Both the position numbers and the translations under genes were made by a program. From Magnetococcales bacterium (GTDB lineage: Bacteria; Pseudomonadota; Magnetococcia; Magnetococcales; Magnetaquicoccaceae), in NCBI GenBank assembly GCA_015231375.1, contig JADGBT010000010.1, positions 1-63,187 on the forward strand: DNA of 63,187 nt. Reading direction: 5' to 3'. The notes under the pieces were generated by a model, which worked only from the letters and a program-made list of their open reading frames with translations, was not told the DNA's origin and ran no database searches. Every line of letters begins with the position of its first letter. Within the stretch, counting starts at the first letter, position 1. This document shows positions 25,540-34,316 of the stretch, piece by piece.

Positions 25540-26235
25540 TCAGGCGACCTGCACCACGATGTCGTGCAGCACCTTGCCGGCGTTGCCCATGTCGATGGCG
25601 GCGTCGAACAGATGGCGATAGATCTCGCGACGCTTGAAGATGTCCAAGACATAGCTCATGGCCTGGGCCTCGGCGTCGGGCTGTTTGTCTTTCATCATCT
25701 GCACATATTTGTCACCCTGGAACAGTTGGGCCAGGGCGGCGCGGAAGATTTTCTCGATTTTCTTGCGGGCCTGTCCGACCAGTTGGGCATCCTTGTCGGA
25801 GTCGGCCGGGGAGGTGGCGAGTTTCTTGTAGCCGGTGCTCAAGGTTTCCACGGCGTTGCGCAGCGCGGCGGTCATGTCGGTGATGTGCTTGTCGGTCTTG
25901 ATGTTGAGCGCGTCCATCTCGGAGACGATGTTGTGGGCATAGGTGATGATGCAGTCCACGGTCATGTAGGCGCGATAGATGTCTTCACGGTCCATGGGGG
26001 TGGCGAAGGCATTTTTGAGGACATCCAGATTGCGCTGGCGCAGGGTTTCGGCATCCCCTTCCAGTTTCAGGATTTGGTCGGCGCGGGATTTGTTGCCGGT
26101 TTGCACATACTCTTCGAGCAAGGCGGCGGCCTGATTGGCCAGTTCGCACTGTTCGAGGATCAGTCCGTAGAAGTTGGGCATGCGGGGAAAGACGCGGTTG
26201 GTGAGCTTGGAAAAAGTGGTGCTGGATCCGGACAT
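25540..26235 (-). CDS. DUF47/PhoU-like protein, paralogue a
   Basis: A 231-residue all-helical protein of the DUF47 (PhoU-like phosphate transport regulator) family. The start region MSGSSTTFSKLTNRVFPRMPNF, then TPMDREDIYRAYM and the C-terminal RREIYRHLFDAAIDMGNAGKVLHDIVVQ, are shared with paralogues at 33416, 35642 and 41521. In the wider family the C-terminus reads roughly KWKEIYE...VLEGIV, so the fit is good. DUF47 proteins are usually encoded beside PiT transporters and are thought to gate or regulate them. ATG 26235 has AGGAGA upstream. It precedes pit1 by 118 bases. Confidence 0.8.
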   Translation of the reverse strand: MSGSSTTFSKLTNRVFPRMPNFYGLILEQCELANQAAALLEEYVQTGNKSRADQILKLEGDAETLRQRNLDVLKNAFATPMDREDIYRAYMTVDCIITYAHNIVSEMDALNIKTDKHITDMTAALRNAVETLSTGYKKLATSPADSDKDAQLVGQARKKIEKIFRAALAQLFQGDKYVQMMKDKQPDAEAQAMSYVLDIFKRREIYRHLFDAAIDMGNAGKVLHDIVVQVA

Positions 26236-26285
26236 GTTGAATTCTCCTGCATTGTTGTGGATGGGATTGCTGGTGAATGGTGTTT

Positions 26286-26936
26286 TCAAGCCACGACCAT
26301 CGCGTGCATGGGCGCCCTTCTCATGAAGAAAATGGCCAGCCAGGCCGCGATCTCTTCCGCCTTGTTGGCGGGTTCGTCCACCTTGTCCGCGAAGCGGCGC
26401 AGGTGGATCTTTTGTGCCAGGGAGAGGGACTCCAGGGAGAAGATCGCCTTGACCAGTCCCATGGCCCGCTTGTCGGCCTCTTTTTCGTAGAAGGCCACCT
26501 TGCTCAGATATTCCCCCACCCGCTCCGTTTCGTGAAAAAAGACGTGCCCGGCCTCCACACAGGTTTCCACGGCCATGGAGACCGGTTGGCACAACTCCGT
26601 GAAGCGCGCATGCAGGATCTCCGGGATCTCCGGGGTTTCGGCCTCGAACTCCTGGAGATTCTTCACCAGGAGCCGTTGCAGTCGGCTCAGTTGTTCCAGG
26701 AGTTGCAGCACATCGCCACGCAACTCCGGCACGATCGGCTGGGTGCGCAACTGCGCTTCGATGAATCGGCTCAAGGTGTCCAGTTCCCGTTCGTGATGAA
26801 TCAGGAGTTGCAAACGGGATTGAAACCGCGAACCCTGCGTCGTCTCCCCCAGATAGAGTTCCACGCCGGTCCGGAACAGAATATTGGCCTCGGAAAGCAG
26901 ATTGAGAAATTCCTCGATCTGTTTTTCCAGGTTCAT
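26286..26936 (-). CDS. DUF47/PhoU-like protein, paralogue b (divergent)
   Basis: A 216-residue helical protein, more divergent than the others. MNLEKQIEEFLNLLSEANILFRTGV opens it, and VAFYEKEADKRAMGLVKAIF with RFADKVDEPANKAEEIAAWL corresponds to the E-D/E-x-x-D and DxxDxxANxAE metal-site helices of PhoU-like proteins. The ATG at 26936 is chosen because GGAAAG lies upstream; 26972 would add 12 residues. It is the first gene of the probable DUF47b-DUF47a-pit1-ppk2 operon. Confidence 0.72.
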   Translation of the reverse strand: MNLEKQIEEFLNLLSEANILFRTGVELYLGETTQGSRFQSRLQLLIHHERELDTLSRFIEAQLRTQPIVPELRGDVLQLLEQLSRLQRLLVKNLQEFEAETPEIPEILHARFTELCQPVSMAVETCVEAGHVFFHETERVGEYLSKVAFYEKEADKRAMGLVKAIFSLESLSLAQKIHLRRFADKVDEPANKAEEIAAWLAIFFMRRAPMHAMVVA

Positions 26937-27135
26937 GGTCTTTCCGAAAAGAAGGAAAGATTGATTGGGCATCGTGTTTGACTCGTCCGGTTTGTGAATC
27001 GATTGGAAAGAAGAATTCCGTTTCGTGATGTATTTCTATACTACAAGAAGTGGGCCAGGGCTGGATTCTGGTTGAAATCCGTTTGATTGCATACTCTTGC
27101 AAGTGTGATTGCCGGATTTCGGGGCGCGTGGCGGG

Positions 27136-27153
27136 GTGCAGCAGAATCTGCGC
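27136..27153. promoter_or_regulatory. Imperfect copy of the TGCAGCA palindrome
   Basis: GTGCAGCAGAATCTGCGC shares the left half GTGCAGCA with the perfect palindrome at 27348 and a degraded right half. It is 200 bases upstream of the DUF47b start. It may be a weaker binding site of the same regulator. Confidence 0.35.
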
Positions 27154-27347
27154 GCCGCAGAGGGGTTGCGGAGTGGTTGCACTGGATTGTCGTCAAGCAG
27201 AGTCGATAGGGCCAGTCGGATGCCGCTCGATCCACAGCCGGAACGAGCGGCGCGAAGGGGCGTGATTGCTTGATTTTTCAGGATCAAGGCGCAATTGATG
27301 CGCAGGATCGCGGATCACGTTTGCATTGGGTGCAGCAAATTGATAGA

Positions 27348-27365
27348 GTGCAGCAAATGCTGCAC
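27348..27365. promoter_or_regulatory. Perfect palindrome GTGCAGCA-AA-TGCTGCAC, candidate operator
   Basis: Two perfect 8-base arms flank AA. A half-site TGCAGCAAAT lies directly upstream at 27331-27340. The same core recurs at 27635-27652. An 18-bp two-fold symmetrical site is typical of a dimeric activator such as the sigma-54 regulator encoded just to the right. On the minus strand the bases also fit GG-N10-GC, so a sigma-54 promoter reading cannot be excluded. Confidence 0.45.
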
Positions 27366-27634
27366 CTGTGGGGGGTGGCGCGGGGTCGTGATTTATGTAT
27401 TCGGATATGAATATATACAGATTTTCATATATTGGCGTGAAAGAGTGTGTTGATGGCGCAGGTTTTAGTATGAGTGTTTCCTAATATTAACGTGTGCTGA
27501 TGAATTCAGGGGCCGTTTTTCCCCGTGCCGGGGGTGAAAGGGGAGAAACCGGGTGATTTTCCGGGGAGACATCCCCCTGAATGGGTCAGGCCAAGAATTT
27601 TTGTTGGCAGATCGTCCAGTCAAACGCTACACTA

Positions 27635-27652
27635 GGCAGCAAATGCTGCACC
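27635..27652. promoter_or_regulatory. Second copy of the TGCAGCA palindrome
   Basis: GGCAGCAAATGCTGCACC differs from the palindrome at 27348 only at the outer left bases. It ends 2 bases before the stop codon of the sigma-54 activator gene. Confidence 0.4.
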
Positions 27653-27653
27653 C

Positions 27654-29111
27654 TTACTCCAGGTCGAGGGCGGATTGTTTCGAGCGCATATTGATGAGTC
27701 GTCGATTCAGGGACTGGCGGGTGATGCCCAGCAGCGTGGCCGCGATCCCCTGATTGTTGTTGGCGCGTCGCATGGCTTCCATCACCATGGCGTCGATCCC
27801 CTCCTTGAGGGGCGGAAACGGACCGGAGGAGAAGATCCCGGCCAACGGGGTGGTGCTTTCGTTGGGAGTGCGCTCCGGAAGGGTGCCGGTGGGCGGGTGG
27901 TTGGCCCGGATGGCCTGGTGAAAACTCTCCATGGAGAGGGTGGGACTGCCGGGATGACGCGCCACGGCGTCGAACACCAAAGCCCGCAGTTCGCGCACGT
28001 TGCCCGGAAAATGATGGGTCGCCAACAGGGTCAGCAACTGGGGCGGGGTGTTGGGCACGGCCTTGTTCATGGCCTTGGCCGCGTCCTGGGTGAAAAAACC
28101 CAGCAGCAGCGGGATGTCTTCGGGTCGCTCCCGCAACGGGGGGATTTCCACCCGGTGGGAGGTCAGGCGATAATAGAGATCCTGCCGGAACTCGCCTGCG
28201 CCGATCATCTTGCGCAGATCGTTGTTGGTGGCCGCGACGATGCGGGCGCTGCTCAACTTGGGTACGTCGGATCCCAACGGGTAGTAGCTTTGCTCTTGCA
28301 GCAATCTGAGCAGTTTCACCTGGGAGGCGGGTTTGAGATCGCCGATTTCGTCGAGAAACAGGGTTCCCCCGGCGGCCCGCGCCACCAGTCCCTCCCGGTT
28401 GGTGTCGGCTCCGGAAAAGGCCCCTTTGCGATGGCCGAACAGGGTGTCGGAAAACAGCGTGTCGTCGAGTCCGGCCACGTTCAAGGAGATGAATCCCCCG
28501 GCCCGACCGCTCACCCGATGAACCGCCTCGGCGAGCAATCCCTTGCCGACTCCGGTTTCGCCGGTGATCAGAATGGTCTCGCCGCTGCCGGCCACCGCCT
28601 CGATGTATTGAAAGATGCCCCGCATCTGGCTGGAGTTGGTGAGAATGCGGCTGAACGCCTCTTTCTGGTTGAGTCCGCCGTGGATCAGATAGCTTTTCAG
28701 GGCGTGGACCTCCTGGCGGAGCAGGAACGTATCCACGGCGCGGCGCACGCTGGTGACGAAGCGGGTCCGTTCCACCGGCTTGACCAGATAGTCGAACGCC
28801 CCTTCCCGCATGCAGGCCACGGCGGTTTCCACCTCCTGGGAGGCGGTGACCACCACCACGGGCACCTCGGGAAAATGACGGATGATCTCCGGCAGCAGTT
28901 CGATTCCGGACAGATGGGGCATGAAGAGATCCAGGATCACGGTCATGGCCTTCTGGCGCAGCATCAGGGGCATGAGGTCGCGGCTGTCTTGCACCGTGAC
29001 CACCTCCTTGAAACCCGATCCGCGCAGAAACAGGCTCAGACTGTCGAGGACGTGTGCCTCGTCGTCAACAAGGAAGACCGGGGGCATGCCGGAGAGTGGA
29101 CCTTCTTGCAT
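27654..29111 (-). CDS. NtrC-family sigma-54-dependent response regulator
   Basis: A 485-residue three-domain activator. The receiver domain covers about 10-125 with phosphoacceptor Asp61 (VILDLFMP) and Lys111. The AAA+ domain covers about 155-385 with Walker A GETGVGKG (184-191), sigma-54 contact loop GAFSGA (230-235), and Walker B GGTLFLDEIGD. The C-terminal HTH, NQGIAATLLGITRQSLNRRL, resembles Fis. The contact loop reads GAFSGA instead of the near-universal GAFTGA, a conservative change that in studied activators can lower activity. The start abuts the sensor kinase stop, so the two are co-expressed. Palindromes just downstream may be its sites. Confidence 0.92.
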   Translation of the reverse strand: MQEGPLSGMPPVFLVDDEAHVLDSLSLFLRGSGFKEVVTVQDSRDLMPLMLRQKAMTVILDLFMPHLSGIELLPEIIRHFPEVPVVVVTASQEVETAVACMREGAFDYLVKPVERTRFVTSVRRAVDTFLLRQEVHALKSYLIHGGLNQKEAFSRILTNSSQMRGIFQYIEAVAGSGETILITGETGVGKGLLAEAVHRVSGRAGGFISLNVAGLDDTLFSDTLFGHRKGAFSGADTNREGLVARAAGGTLFLDEIGDLKPASQVKLLRLLQEQSYYPLGSDVPKLSSARIVAATNNDLRKMIGAGEFRQDLYYRLTSHRVEIPPLRERPEDIPLLLGFFTQDAAKAMNKAVPNTPPQLLTLLATHHFPGNVRELRALVFDAVARHPGSPTLSMESFHQAIRANHPPTGTLPERTPNESTTPLAGIFSSGPFPPLKEGIDAMVMEAMRRANNNQGIAATLLGITRQSLNRRLINMRSKQSALDLE

Positions 29112-31298
29112 TCAGGAGTCTCCTGCGCAGGACAGATGGATGAAGACCGTGGTACCGCTGTCCACCTCGGACTCGAAGCGCAGTCGGCCACCATGATTCT
29201 TGATGATCGAGGCGGAAATGGAAAGTCCCAAACCGGTGCCACCCCGTTCCAGGCGGGTGGTGAAAAAGGGTTCGGTGATTTTTTCCAGGTAGGAGGGATG
29301 AATGCCCCGACCCTGATCCCGCACGATCACGATCACCTCGCGGCCCGACGCGTCCAGGGCGGCCTCCAGATGGATGGCCCGGTTCCGGTCGGGCAGGGAT
29401 TGCAAGGCGTTGACGATCAGGTTGACCAGAACCTGTTCCAGTTGCCGGGCGTCTCCCATGACCTTGGGCAGATGGGACGGAATGTGAAAGCTGAACCGTT
29501 CCGTATGCTTCTGGATGGTGTTGTGGAGCAGCAGCAAGGTGCCCTGGGTCACCTGGAGCAGGTCCACGGGCTGTTTGTCCAGGCCCGCGTCGTCGCGGGT
29601 GAGATTTTTGAGCCGTTCGACGATTTTCTTGATCCGTTCGGTATTGTCCAGAATCCAGCCAATGATGTGGGGGATCTTTTCCCCCATTTCCGAGTAGGGC
29701 AGGCCGGAAATGGCGAATTCACCGTTATCCCGATAGTATTCGTCCAGGATCGGTTTGACCGTATTCCAGGCGTCGGCCAGCAGGGAGGCGTTGTAGTAGA
29801 TGGAGTTGTTGGGATTGTTGATCTCGTGGGCGACTCCGGCGGCCATGAGGCCCAGCGACGCGAGACGGGCGTTCTTGGCGGCCTGTTCTTCGAGCATCTT
29901 GTTTTCGGAGATGTCGGTGGCCACCACCATGGCCGAGTGGAGTCCGGTCTCCGTGTCCAGCGGGACGATGCGCACCTCCCACCACCGGTCATCCGTGGCC
30001 CGATGGTGAAAGTGATGGGTTTCGCGCCGCTCGAAGGTCTGCGTCAGGGCGTGGACGTAGGCGGCATGGAACTCCGGAGAGGCCGCGCGCAGCGGATCGT
30101 CGGAATTCGGGTGGGCGGATTCGGGGGGACGGTTGATCAGCAAGGGTCGTCCCTGCCGGTCCACCAGCCGGATGATGTCCGGCGAACGGTGAAAAAGCAC
30201 GCTCAACAACCGTTCGGACTTTTCCAGTTGTTGGGCCATGTGGGTACGGATGGCCAGATCGGTGCGGATGCGCAACAGATAGTGGGTCAACAGTCCGGTG
30301 AGCAGGATTCCGGTCATCAGGGTGAACCAGTCTCCGTGGATGAACCATTCGGCGGAACGGAAATGGCTGGTTTGCGCGCAGGTGATCGACCAGAGCTGAT
30401 TGCCCAGACGGGTGGTGGCGGAAAGCTTGGCGTCCGTCTGTCCGAGCCAGCGTTGCCAGTCTTGGGGGTGCTGGAAGGTGAAGGGCGGATCGGTCAGGCG
30501 CGAGGCGTAGAAGTGCAAGAAACGTTCGGCTTCGGGGGCCTGGTCGTCGAGGATGATGCACTCCACCCCCCGAGGTTCCAGCATGGAGATGGCCTCTTCC
30601 GCCAGATTGGCGAACTGGAAAACGCCGATGATGTAGCCTTTCAGGCCATGATGGCGTTCGAGGACCGTGGCGAGGGGCAGGTTGGGATGATAGACCGGCT
30701 GGGCCGCGAGGAAACCCAGACGGTGGGGATTGTCCGGAGAGAGGGGAATGCGCCCGCTGACCACCATGCGGCCCGTGTCCCTGGCCTCTTCCAGAAGTTT
30801 GTGGCGGATGGGGTCGGCGTAGTGGTTGAAACCGATGCGGATGTCGGCGCCTGCGGAGGACTCCAGAAAGGTGACCAGGGCGTGTTCGGCGTCATCGGAT
30901 CCGGGGAGCGGTTTCACGGTGACCCATTGCAGGGATTCGATTTCCGGATAACGGGAGCGGATCAGGTTCGCGACCCGTTGAAAGGTGGGAGCCTGGATGC
31001 CGGGAGAAGAGACGAACAGATCGTTGAGTTCGTGGATCGCGCCGAGCGCCGATTCCAGCCCTTTGCGCACCGCCCGGTGACGGTCCTGGGCGACCCATTC
31101 GAACTCCTGCGTGAGTTGGTGGGTGATTTGCGCCCGCACCCCGAAAAAGGTCGCCAGGGAGAACAACAGCCCGGAGGCGGCCACCAGCAGAATCATGCTG
31201 TGGGTGCGCAGAAGATGTTGGATTCCGGCCCGTTGTCGAACGGCGGGAGCGGAGAGGGGCAGCGGCGGCATGGAGGGGACAGGGTTCATGGTGTCCAT
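29112..31298 (-). CDS. Sensor histidine kinase with CHASE-like and PAS domains
   Basis: A 728-residue membrane-bound kinase, presumed partner of the sigma-54 activator. The first membrane helix is near residues 37-55 (ILLVAASGLLFSLATFFG), and a periplasmic CHASE-like domain follows to about residue 325. The second helix is LMTGILLTGLLTHYLL. A PAS domain starts near LLSVLFHRSPDIIRLVD. The H-box GVAHEINNPNNS has the phosphorylated His491, and the ATPase domain has NLIVNALQSL, DQGRGIHP and TGLGLSISASI. The large extracytoplasmic domain suggests sensing of a small molecule outside the cytoplasm. The start could also be the ATG 9 bases downstream. Confidence 0.9.
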   Translation of the reverse strand: MDTMNPVPSMPPLPLSAPAVRQRAGIQHLLRTHSMILLVAASGLLFSLATFFGVRAQITHQLTQEFEWVAQDRHRAVRKGLESALGAIHELNDLFVSSPGIQAPTFQRVANLIRSRYPEIESLQWVTVKPLPGSDDAEHALVTFLESSAGADIRIGFNHYADPIRHKLLEEARDTGRMVVSGRIPLSPDNPHRLGFLAAQPVYHPNLPLATVLERHHGLKGYIIGVFQFANLAEEAISMLEPRGVECIILDDQAPEAERFLHFYASRLTDPPFTFQHPQDWQRWLGQTDAKLSATTRLGNQLWSITCAQTSHFRSAEWFIHGDWFTLMTGILLTGLLTHYLLRIRTDLAIRTHMAQQLEKSERLLSVLFHRSPDIIRLVDRQGRPLLINRPPESAHPNSDDPLRAASPEFHAAYVHALTQTFERRETHHFHHRATDDRWWEVRIVPLDTETGLHSAMVVATDISENKMLEEQAAKNARLASLGLMAAGVAHEINNPNNSIYYNASLLADAWNTVKPILDEYYRDNGEFAISGLPYSEMGEKIPHIIGWILDNTERIKKIVERLKNLTRDDAGLDKQPVDLLQVTQGTLLLLHNTIQKHTERFSFHIPSHLPKVMGDARQLEQVLVNLIVNALQSLPDRNRAIHLEAALDASGREVIVIVRDQGRGIHPSYLEKITEPFFTTRLERGGTGLGLSISASIIKNHGGRLRFESEVDSGTTVFIHLSCAGDS

Positions 31299-31378
31299 GG
31301 AATTGGGATGGATTCGGCCCGGCCTCCTTCGGTTCGGGGAGCGAGCGGGGCCGTTGGTGTGGTCATGGGGGGCTGTTT

Positions 31379-32083
31379 ATGAGTGTGTTGCGTTCCAAGA
31401 TTTTGATTATCGATGATGAATCCGCCATCCGGGACACGGTGTGTCTGATTCTGGCCAATGCCGGGTTTGAAAGCCTGGAGGCTTCGAGTGTCCATGAAGC
31501 CCAGGGGCTGTTGCGCAACATCATGCCCAATTTGATCCTGCTGGACTGGATGCTCAAGGGGGTTTCGGGCCTGGAATATCTGCGTCTGCTCAAAAAGGAT
31601 GAGCTCACCCGCTCCATACCGGTCATCATGCTCACCGCCAAGGGGGAGGAGGGGGACAAGGTGAACGGTCTGGAACAAGGCGCGGACGATTATATCACCA
31701 AACCGTTTTCCGCCAAGGAGTTGCTTGCCCGCATCAAGGTGGCGTTGCGCCGGGTCGAACCCAGCGCCATGGTGGAGGAGGTGGTGTTCGATGGCTTGGT
31801 GCTCAACCGCGCCAAGCATACCATCAGCATCAGTCACTATCCGCTCAAGTGCAGCGCCATGGAGTTCCGGTTGCTGGGATTTTTCATCACCCATCCGGAT
31901 CGGGTCTATCATCGGGATCAACTGCTGGATCTGGTGTGGGGCCGCAATGTCCATGTGGGGGATCGCACGGTGGATGTGCATGTGCGTTCGTTGCGCAAGT
32001 TGTTGGAGCCGTTCGGCAAGGATGTGTTGTTGCAGACCGTCCGGGGTGCGGGATACATGTTTTCGGCCAAAACGCAACCATGA
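31379..32083 (+). CDS. phoB: Response regulator PhoB (OmpR family)
   Basis: A 234-residue transcriptional regulator. The receiver domain has IIDDES, phosphoacceptor Asp56 (LILLDWML), and KPFSAKELLARI. The winged helix has AMEFRLLGFFITHPDRVYHRDQLL and DRTVDVHVRSLRKLLE with VRGAGYMF. The combination of LLDWMLKGVSGLEYLRLLK and the C-terminal block is PhoB-like. It is coupled to phoR by a 4-base overlap (ATGA) and stands next to PiT, Pst and DUF47 genes. It should bind the Pho-box-like repeats in this window. Confidence 0.93.
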   Translation: MSVLRSKILIIDDESAIRDTVCLILANAGFESLEASSVHEAQGLLRNIMPNLILLDWMLKGVSGLEYLRLLKKDELTRSIPVIMLTAKGEEGDKVNGLEQGADDYITKPFSAKELLARIKVALRRVEPSAMVEEVVFDGLVLNRAKHTISISHYPLKCSAMEFRLLGFFITHPDRVYHRDQLLDLVWGRNVHVGDRTVDVHVRSLRKLLEPFGKDVLLQTVRGAGYMFSAKTQP

Positions 32084-33351
32084 TTCCGAAAAGCGGAATG
32101 GTGTTGATTCTGTTGTTGTCTTTCGCGCCGGCGGTGTTGTTGAGCCTGCGCCATGTGCCGTGGGTTGTCTGGGCGGTGCCGGTGGTGCTGGCGTATGCGT
32201 TCAGGCGGCATTGGGATGGGGAGAGCCGGGAGCGGCACGGGGAGCAGGAAGAGCCGCCCGAATTCTGTTTTTCCATCGAAAGCGGTTCCAATCCGCAGGA
32301 ACGTTGGAAGACCACCATTCTGCGTTGGCGCAAGGCGATGGACGCCCTGCCGGAAGGGGTGTTGATGCTGGATTATCGTTTCGCGTTGTGTTGGTTCAAT
32401 CCCGAGGCGCGCCACATGCTGGGATTGTTCGACCGGCGCGATCTGGGCAAACCGTTGGCCTATCGGCTGGGACAGCCCATCCTGGACGACTATCTGCAAC
32501 GCGGGGATTTCCGACTGCCGATCGATCTGCCTTCACCGGTCGATGGCGGGCGGGTGCTCAATTTTCGCTTTGTCTTGCTGGAGCAGGAGAATTTCTGGCT
32601 GGTGCTGGTGCTGGACATCACCGAGCGGCATCAAATGGATCGCAAGCATCGGGATTTCATGGATAACATCTCCCATGAACTCAAAACTCCCATCACCGTG
32701 TTCCGTGGCGTGGTGGAGTTGCTGCCGGATCTGTCCCGGGAGAGGGAGGCTCCCCAGTGGGAAAACGCCCTGGGATTGCTGCGCAAACAGACCGAACGCA
32801 TGCAAAGCCTGATCGAAGATCAGACCACCTTGTTGCGTCTGGGCGTGTCCGGGCACGGTTTTCCGGTGACGGTGGTGGACATGGCGGTGTTCCTTGAGGA
32901 GATGATCGAGGAGGCGCGGGCGCTGAGTGGGGCGCGGCAGCATGTTTTTTTGCTGTTTTGTCGGAATGATTTCGTTTTTCAGGTCAATCGGGAGTTGTTG
33001 CGCTGTGTGGTGGGCAATCTGCTGTTCAACGCGGTCAACCACACCCCGGATCAAACCGAGGTCCGGGTGGAGTGGATGCTGGATGATCGCCAGCGTCCCA
33101 CCCTGGTGGTGGGGGACAATGGACCCGGCATTGCCAGCTACCACCTCCCGAGATTGACGGAAAAGCATTACCGGGTGAGCTTTCAGAGCGGCAGCACCCG
33201 GAAGAGTCACCCGGAATACCATGGGACCGGATTGGGATTGTCCCTGGTGAAGGAGTCCATGGAACGGGCTCGCGGAAAGCTGGAGATCGTGAGTCAGGCG
33301 GGAATCGGCAGTCGTTTTCTGTGTCGTTTTCCGTCTGTTGCGGTGGATTGA
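32080..33351 (+). CDS. phoR: Phosphate-regulon sensor kinase PhoR
   Basis: A 423-residue kinase. Two closely spaced N-terminal membrane segments (about 7-23 and 27-42) with almost no periplasmic loop are typical of PhoR. A PAS domain follows (MDALPEGVLMLDYRFALCWFN). The H-box MDNISHELKTPITVFRG carries His199. The ATPase domain has NLLFNAVNHTP, VGDNGPGI and GTGLGLSLVKESM. The ATG at 32080 overlaps the phoB stop by 4 bases. PhoR normally senses Pst activity through PhoU, and both are encoded in this window. Confidence 0.93.
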   Translation: MIPKSGMVLILLLSFAPAVLLSLRHVPWVVWAVPVVLAYAFRRHWDGESRERHGEQEEPPEFCFSIESGSNPQERWKTTILRWRKAMDALPEGVLMLDYRFALCWFNPEARHMLGLFDRRDLGKPLAYRLGQPILDDYLQRGDFRLPIDLPSPVDGGRVLNFRFVLLEQENFWLVLVLDITERHQMDRKHRDFMDNISHELKTPITVFRGVVELLPDLSREREAPQWENALGLLRKQTERMQSLIEDQTTLLRLGVSGHGFPVTVVDMAVFLEEMIEEARALSGARQHVFLLFCRNDFVFQVNRELLRCVVGNLLFNAVNHTPDQTEVRVEWMLDDRQRPTLVVGDNGPGIASYHLPRLTEKHYRVSFQSGSTRKSHPEYHGTGLGLSLVKESMERARGKLEIVSQAGIGSRFLCRFPSVAVD

Positions 33352-33415
33352 CCGTCTTTGTTGCGTGTCATGTCTGTGTGCATTACCCATTAACTTGAAG
33401 ATCAAGGAGAGTTTT

Positions 33416-34090
33416 ATGAGCAAAATGTTGGATTATATTTTGCCTCCCATGCCCGCGTTTTTGGATATGGTCAGCCAGCAGGCCGAACTTCTGGCCAAAT
33501 GCATGGTGACGGCGGTGGATTGTCTGACCGATCCGGATCCCATCCGGTATCAGAGCGTGGCCGATATCGATACCCAGGCCAAAGAGTTGCGCTCCCGTCA
33601 TTTGGACAAACTGAATAACTCCTTCTCCACCCCGATCGATCGCGCCGACTTGTTGCAGGCGATCAATACCCTGGAAGTTCCGGTGGAGACCATGCGCGAG
33701 GCGCTCGAAGAGATGCGCGCCTTGAAGGTCACGTCTGACAACTATTGCCTGGAAATGGCTGTGGTGCTGCGCGAGGCCGCTGCCGCTTTGCATCGTGGTT
33801 ACGCCAAACTGGCCACCAATCCGGGTCAGGCGGAGCCGGATGCCCAGATGGCCATGCAGTGCCCCACCAGCGTTGATCAGGTTTATCGCAAGGCGGTCGG
33901 CAAACTGTTCACCATCGAAGACGATGCCAAACAGGCGATCATCCAGAACGAAGAGGCCCACATTGCGGCGTTCATCAAGACCGTGGATATTCTCAAGCGA
34001 CGTGAAGCCTATCGTCATCTGCGCAACATTTCCGGGCAGATGGGAGAAGCGGCCGAAGTATTGCATGGTATTGTCATGCAGAATGGGTAG
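33416..34090 (+). CDS. DUF47/PhoU-like protein, paralogue c
   Basis: A 224-residue helical protein. MLDYILPPMPAFLDMVSQQAELLAKCM, STPIDRADLLQAINTLEVPVE and the C-terminal RREAYRHLRNISGQMGEAAEVLHGIVMQ closely match paralogue d at 35642. ATG 33416 is preceded by AAGGAGA at an ideal distance. It lies 64 bases after phoR on the same strand and ends before a strong terminator, so phoB-phoR-DUF47c may be one unit. It has no adjacent transporter of its own, unlike a, d, e and f. Confidence 0.8.
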   Translation: MSKMLDYILPPMPAFLDMVSQQAELLAKCMVTAVDCLTDPDPIRYQSVADIDTQAKELRSRHLDKLNNSFSTPIDRADLLQAINTLEVPVETMREALEEMRALKVTSDNYCLEMAVVLREAAAALHRGYAKLATNPGQAEPDAQMAMQCPTSVDQVYRKAVGKLFTIEDDAKQAIIQNEEAHIAAFIKTVDILKRREAYRHLRNISGQMGEAAEVLHGIVMQNG

Positions 34091-34138
34091 TTTCAAACCG
34101 GTTTCACACGTGTGGCCGTTATTCGGATTTAACAATGG

Positions 34139-34167
34139 GAGGAAGGCTACGGCCTTCCTCTTTTTTT
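34139..34167 (+). terminator. Rho-independent terminator
   Basis: Stem GAGGAAGGC (34139-34147) with GCCTTCCTC (34152-34160), a 4-nt loop, and seven T's at 34161-34167. It ends the DUF47c transcript. Confidence 0.93.
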
Positions 34168-34298
34168 GCGAGGGAGCAATGAATGACTAATAAAATTTTA
34201 TTGGCATATACTAATTATTATTATTTTTTATAGATTCTTATTGGTCGTATAAAATTTCTCTATAATATAATCTTAAGAATTTTTAATTTTTAACAGAC

Positions 34299-34316
34299 CC
34301 TTAATAAATCCTTCAT
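34299..34316 (+). promoter_or_regulatory. Candidate Pho box upstream of pit2
   Basis: CCTTAAT-AAAT-CCTTCAT: two 7-base direct repeats with a 4-base AT-rich spacer, giving the 11-base period of PhoB sites (consensus CTGTCAT-N4-CTGTCAT). Related sites are at 36427 and 41396. Confidence 0.55.

Larger units (their letters stand above)
26937..27653. other. Long intergenic region with repeated palindromes
   Basis: A 717-base gap between the sigma-54 activator gene and the DUF47b gene, both on the minus strand. It carries three related palindromic sites (listed separately), an extra half-site at 27330-27340, and an AT-rich inverted repeat near 27405-27440. No reading frame here has family features or a convincing ribosome site. 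It should hold the promoter of the DUF47b-DUF47a-pit1-ppk2 operon. Confidence 0.5.

Noticed and set aside
27036-27287. Small minus-strand genes of 64-83 codons
   Set aside because: No ribosome site, no family features, and a composition like non-coding sequence; they also overlap one of the palindromes.
27348-27367. Sigma-54 promoter (GG-N10-GC) on the minus strand
   Set aside because: The match is a by-product of the palindrome; the -24 block reads GGTGC instead of TGGCAC, so it is kept only as a possibility in the palindrome entry.
27675-31382. Plus-strand open frame of 1235 codons
   Set aside because: It is the complement of the sigma-54 activator and sensor kinase genes; composition is rich in Gly, His and Gln with no domain motifs, as expected of a shadow frame in GC-rich DNA.
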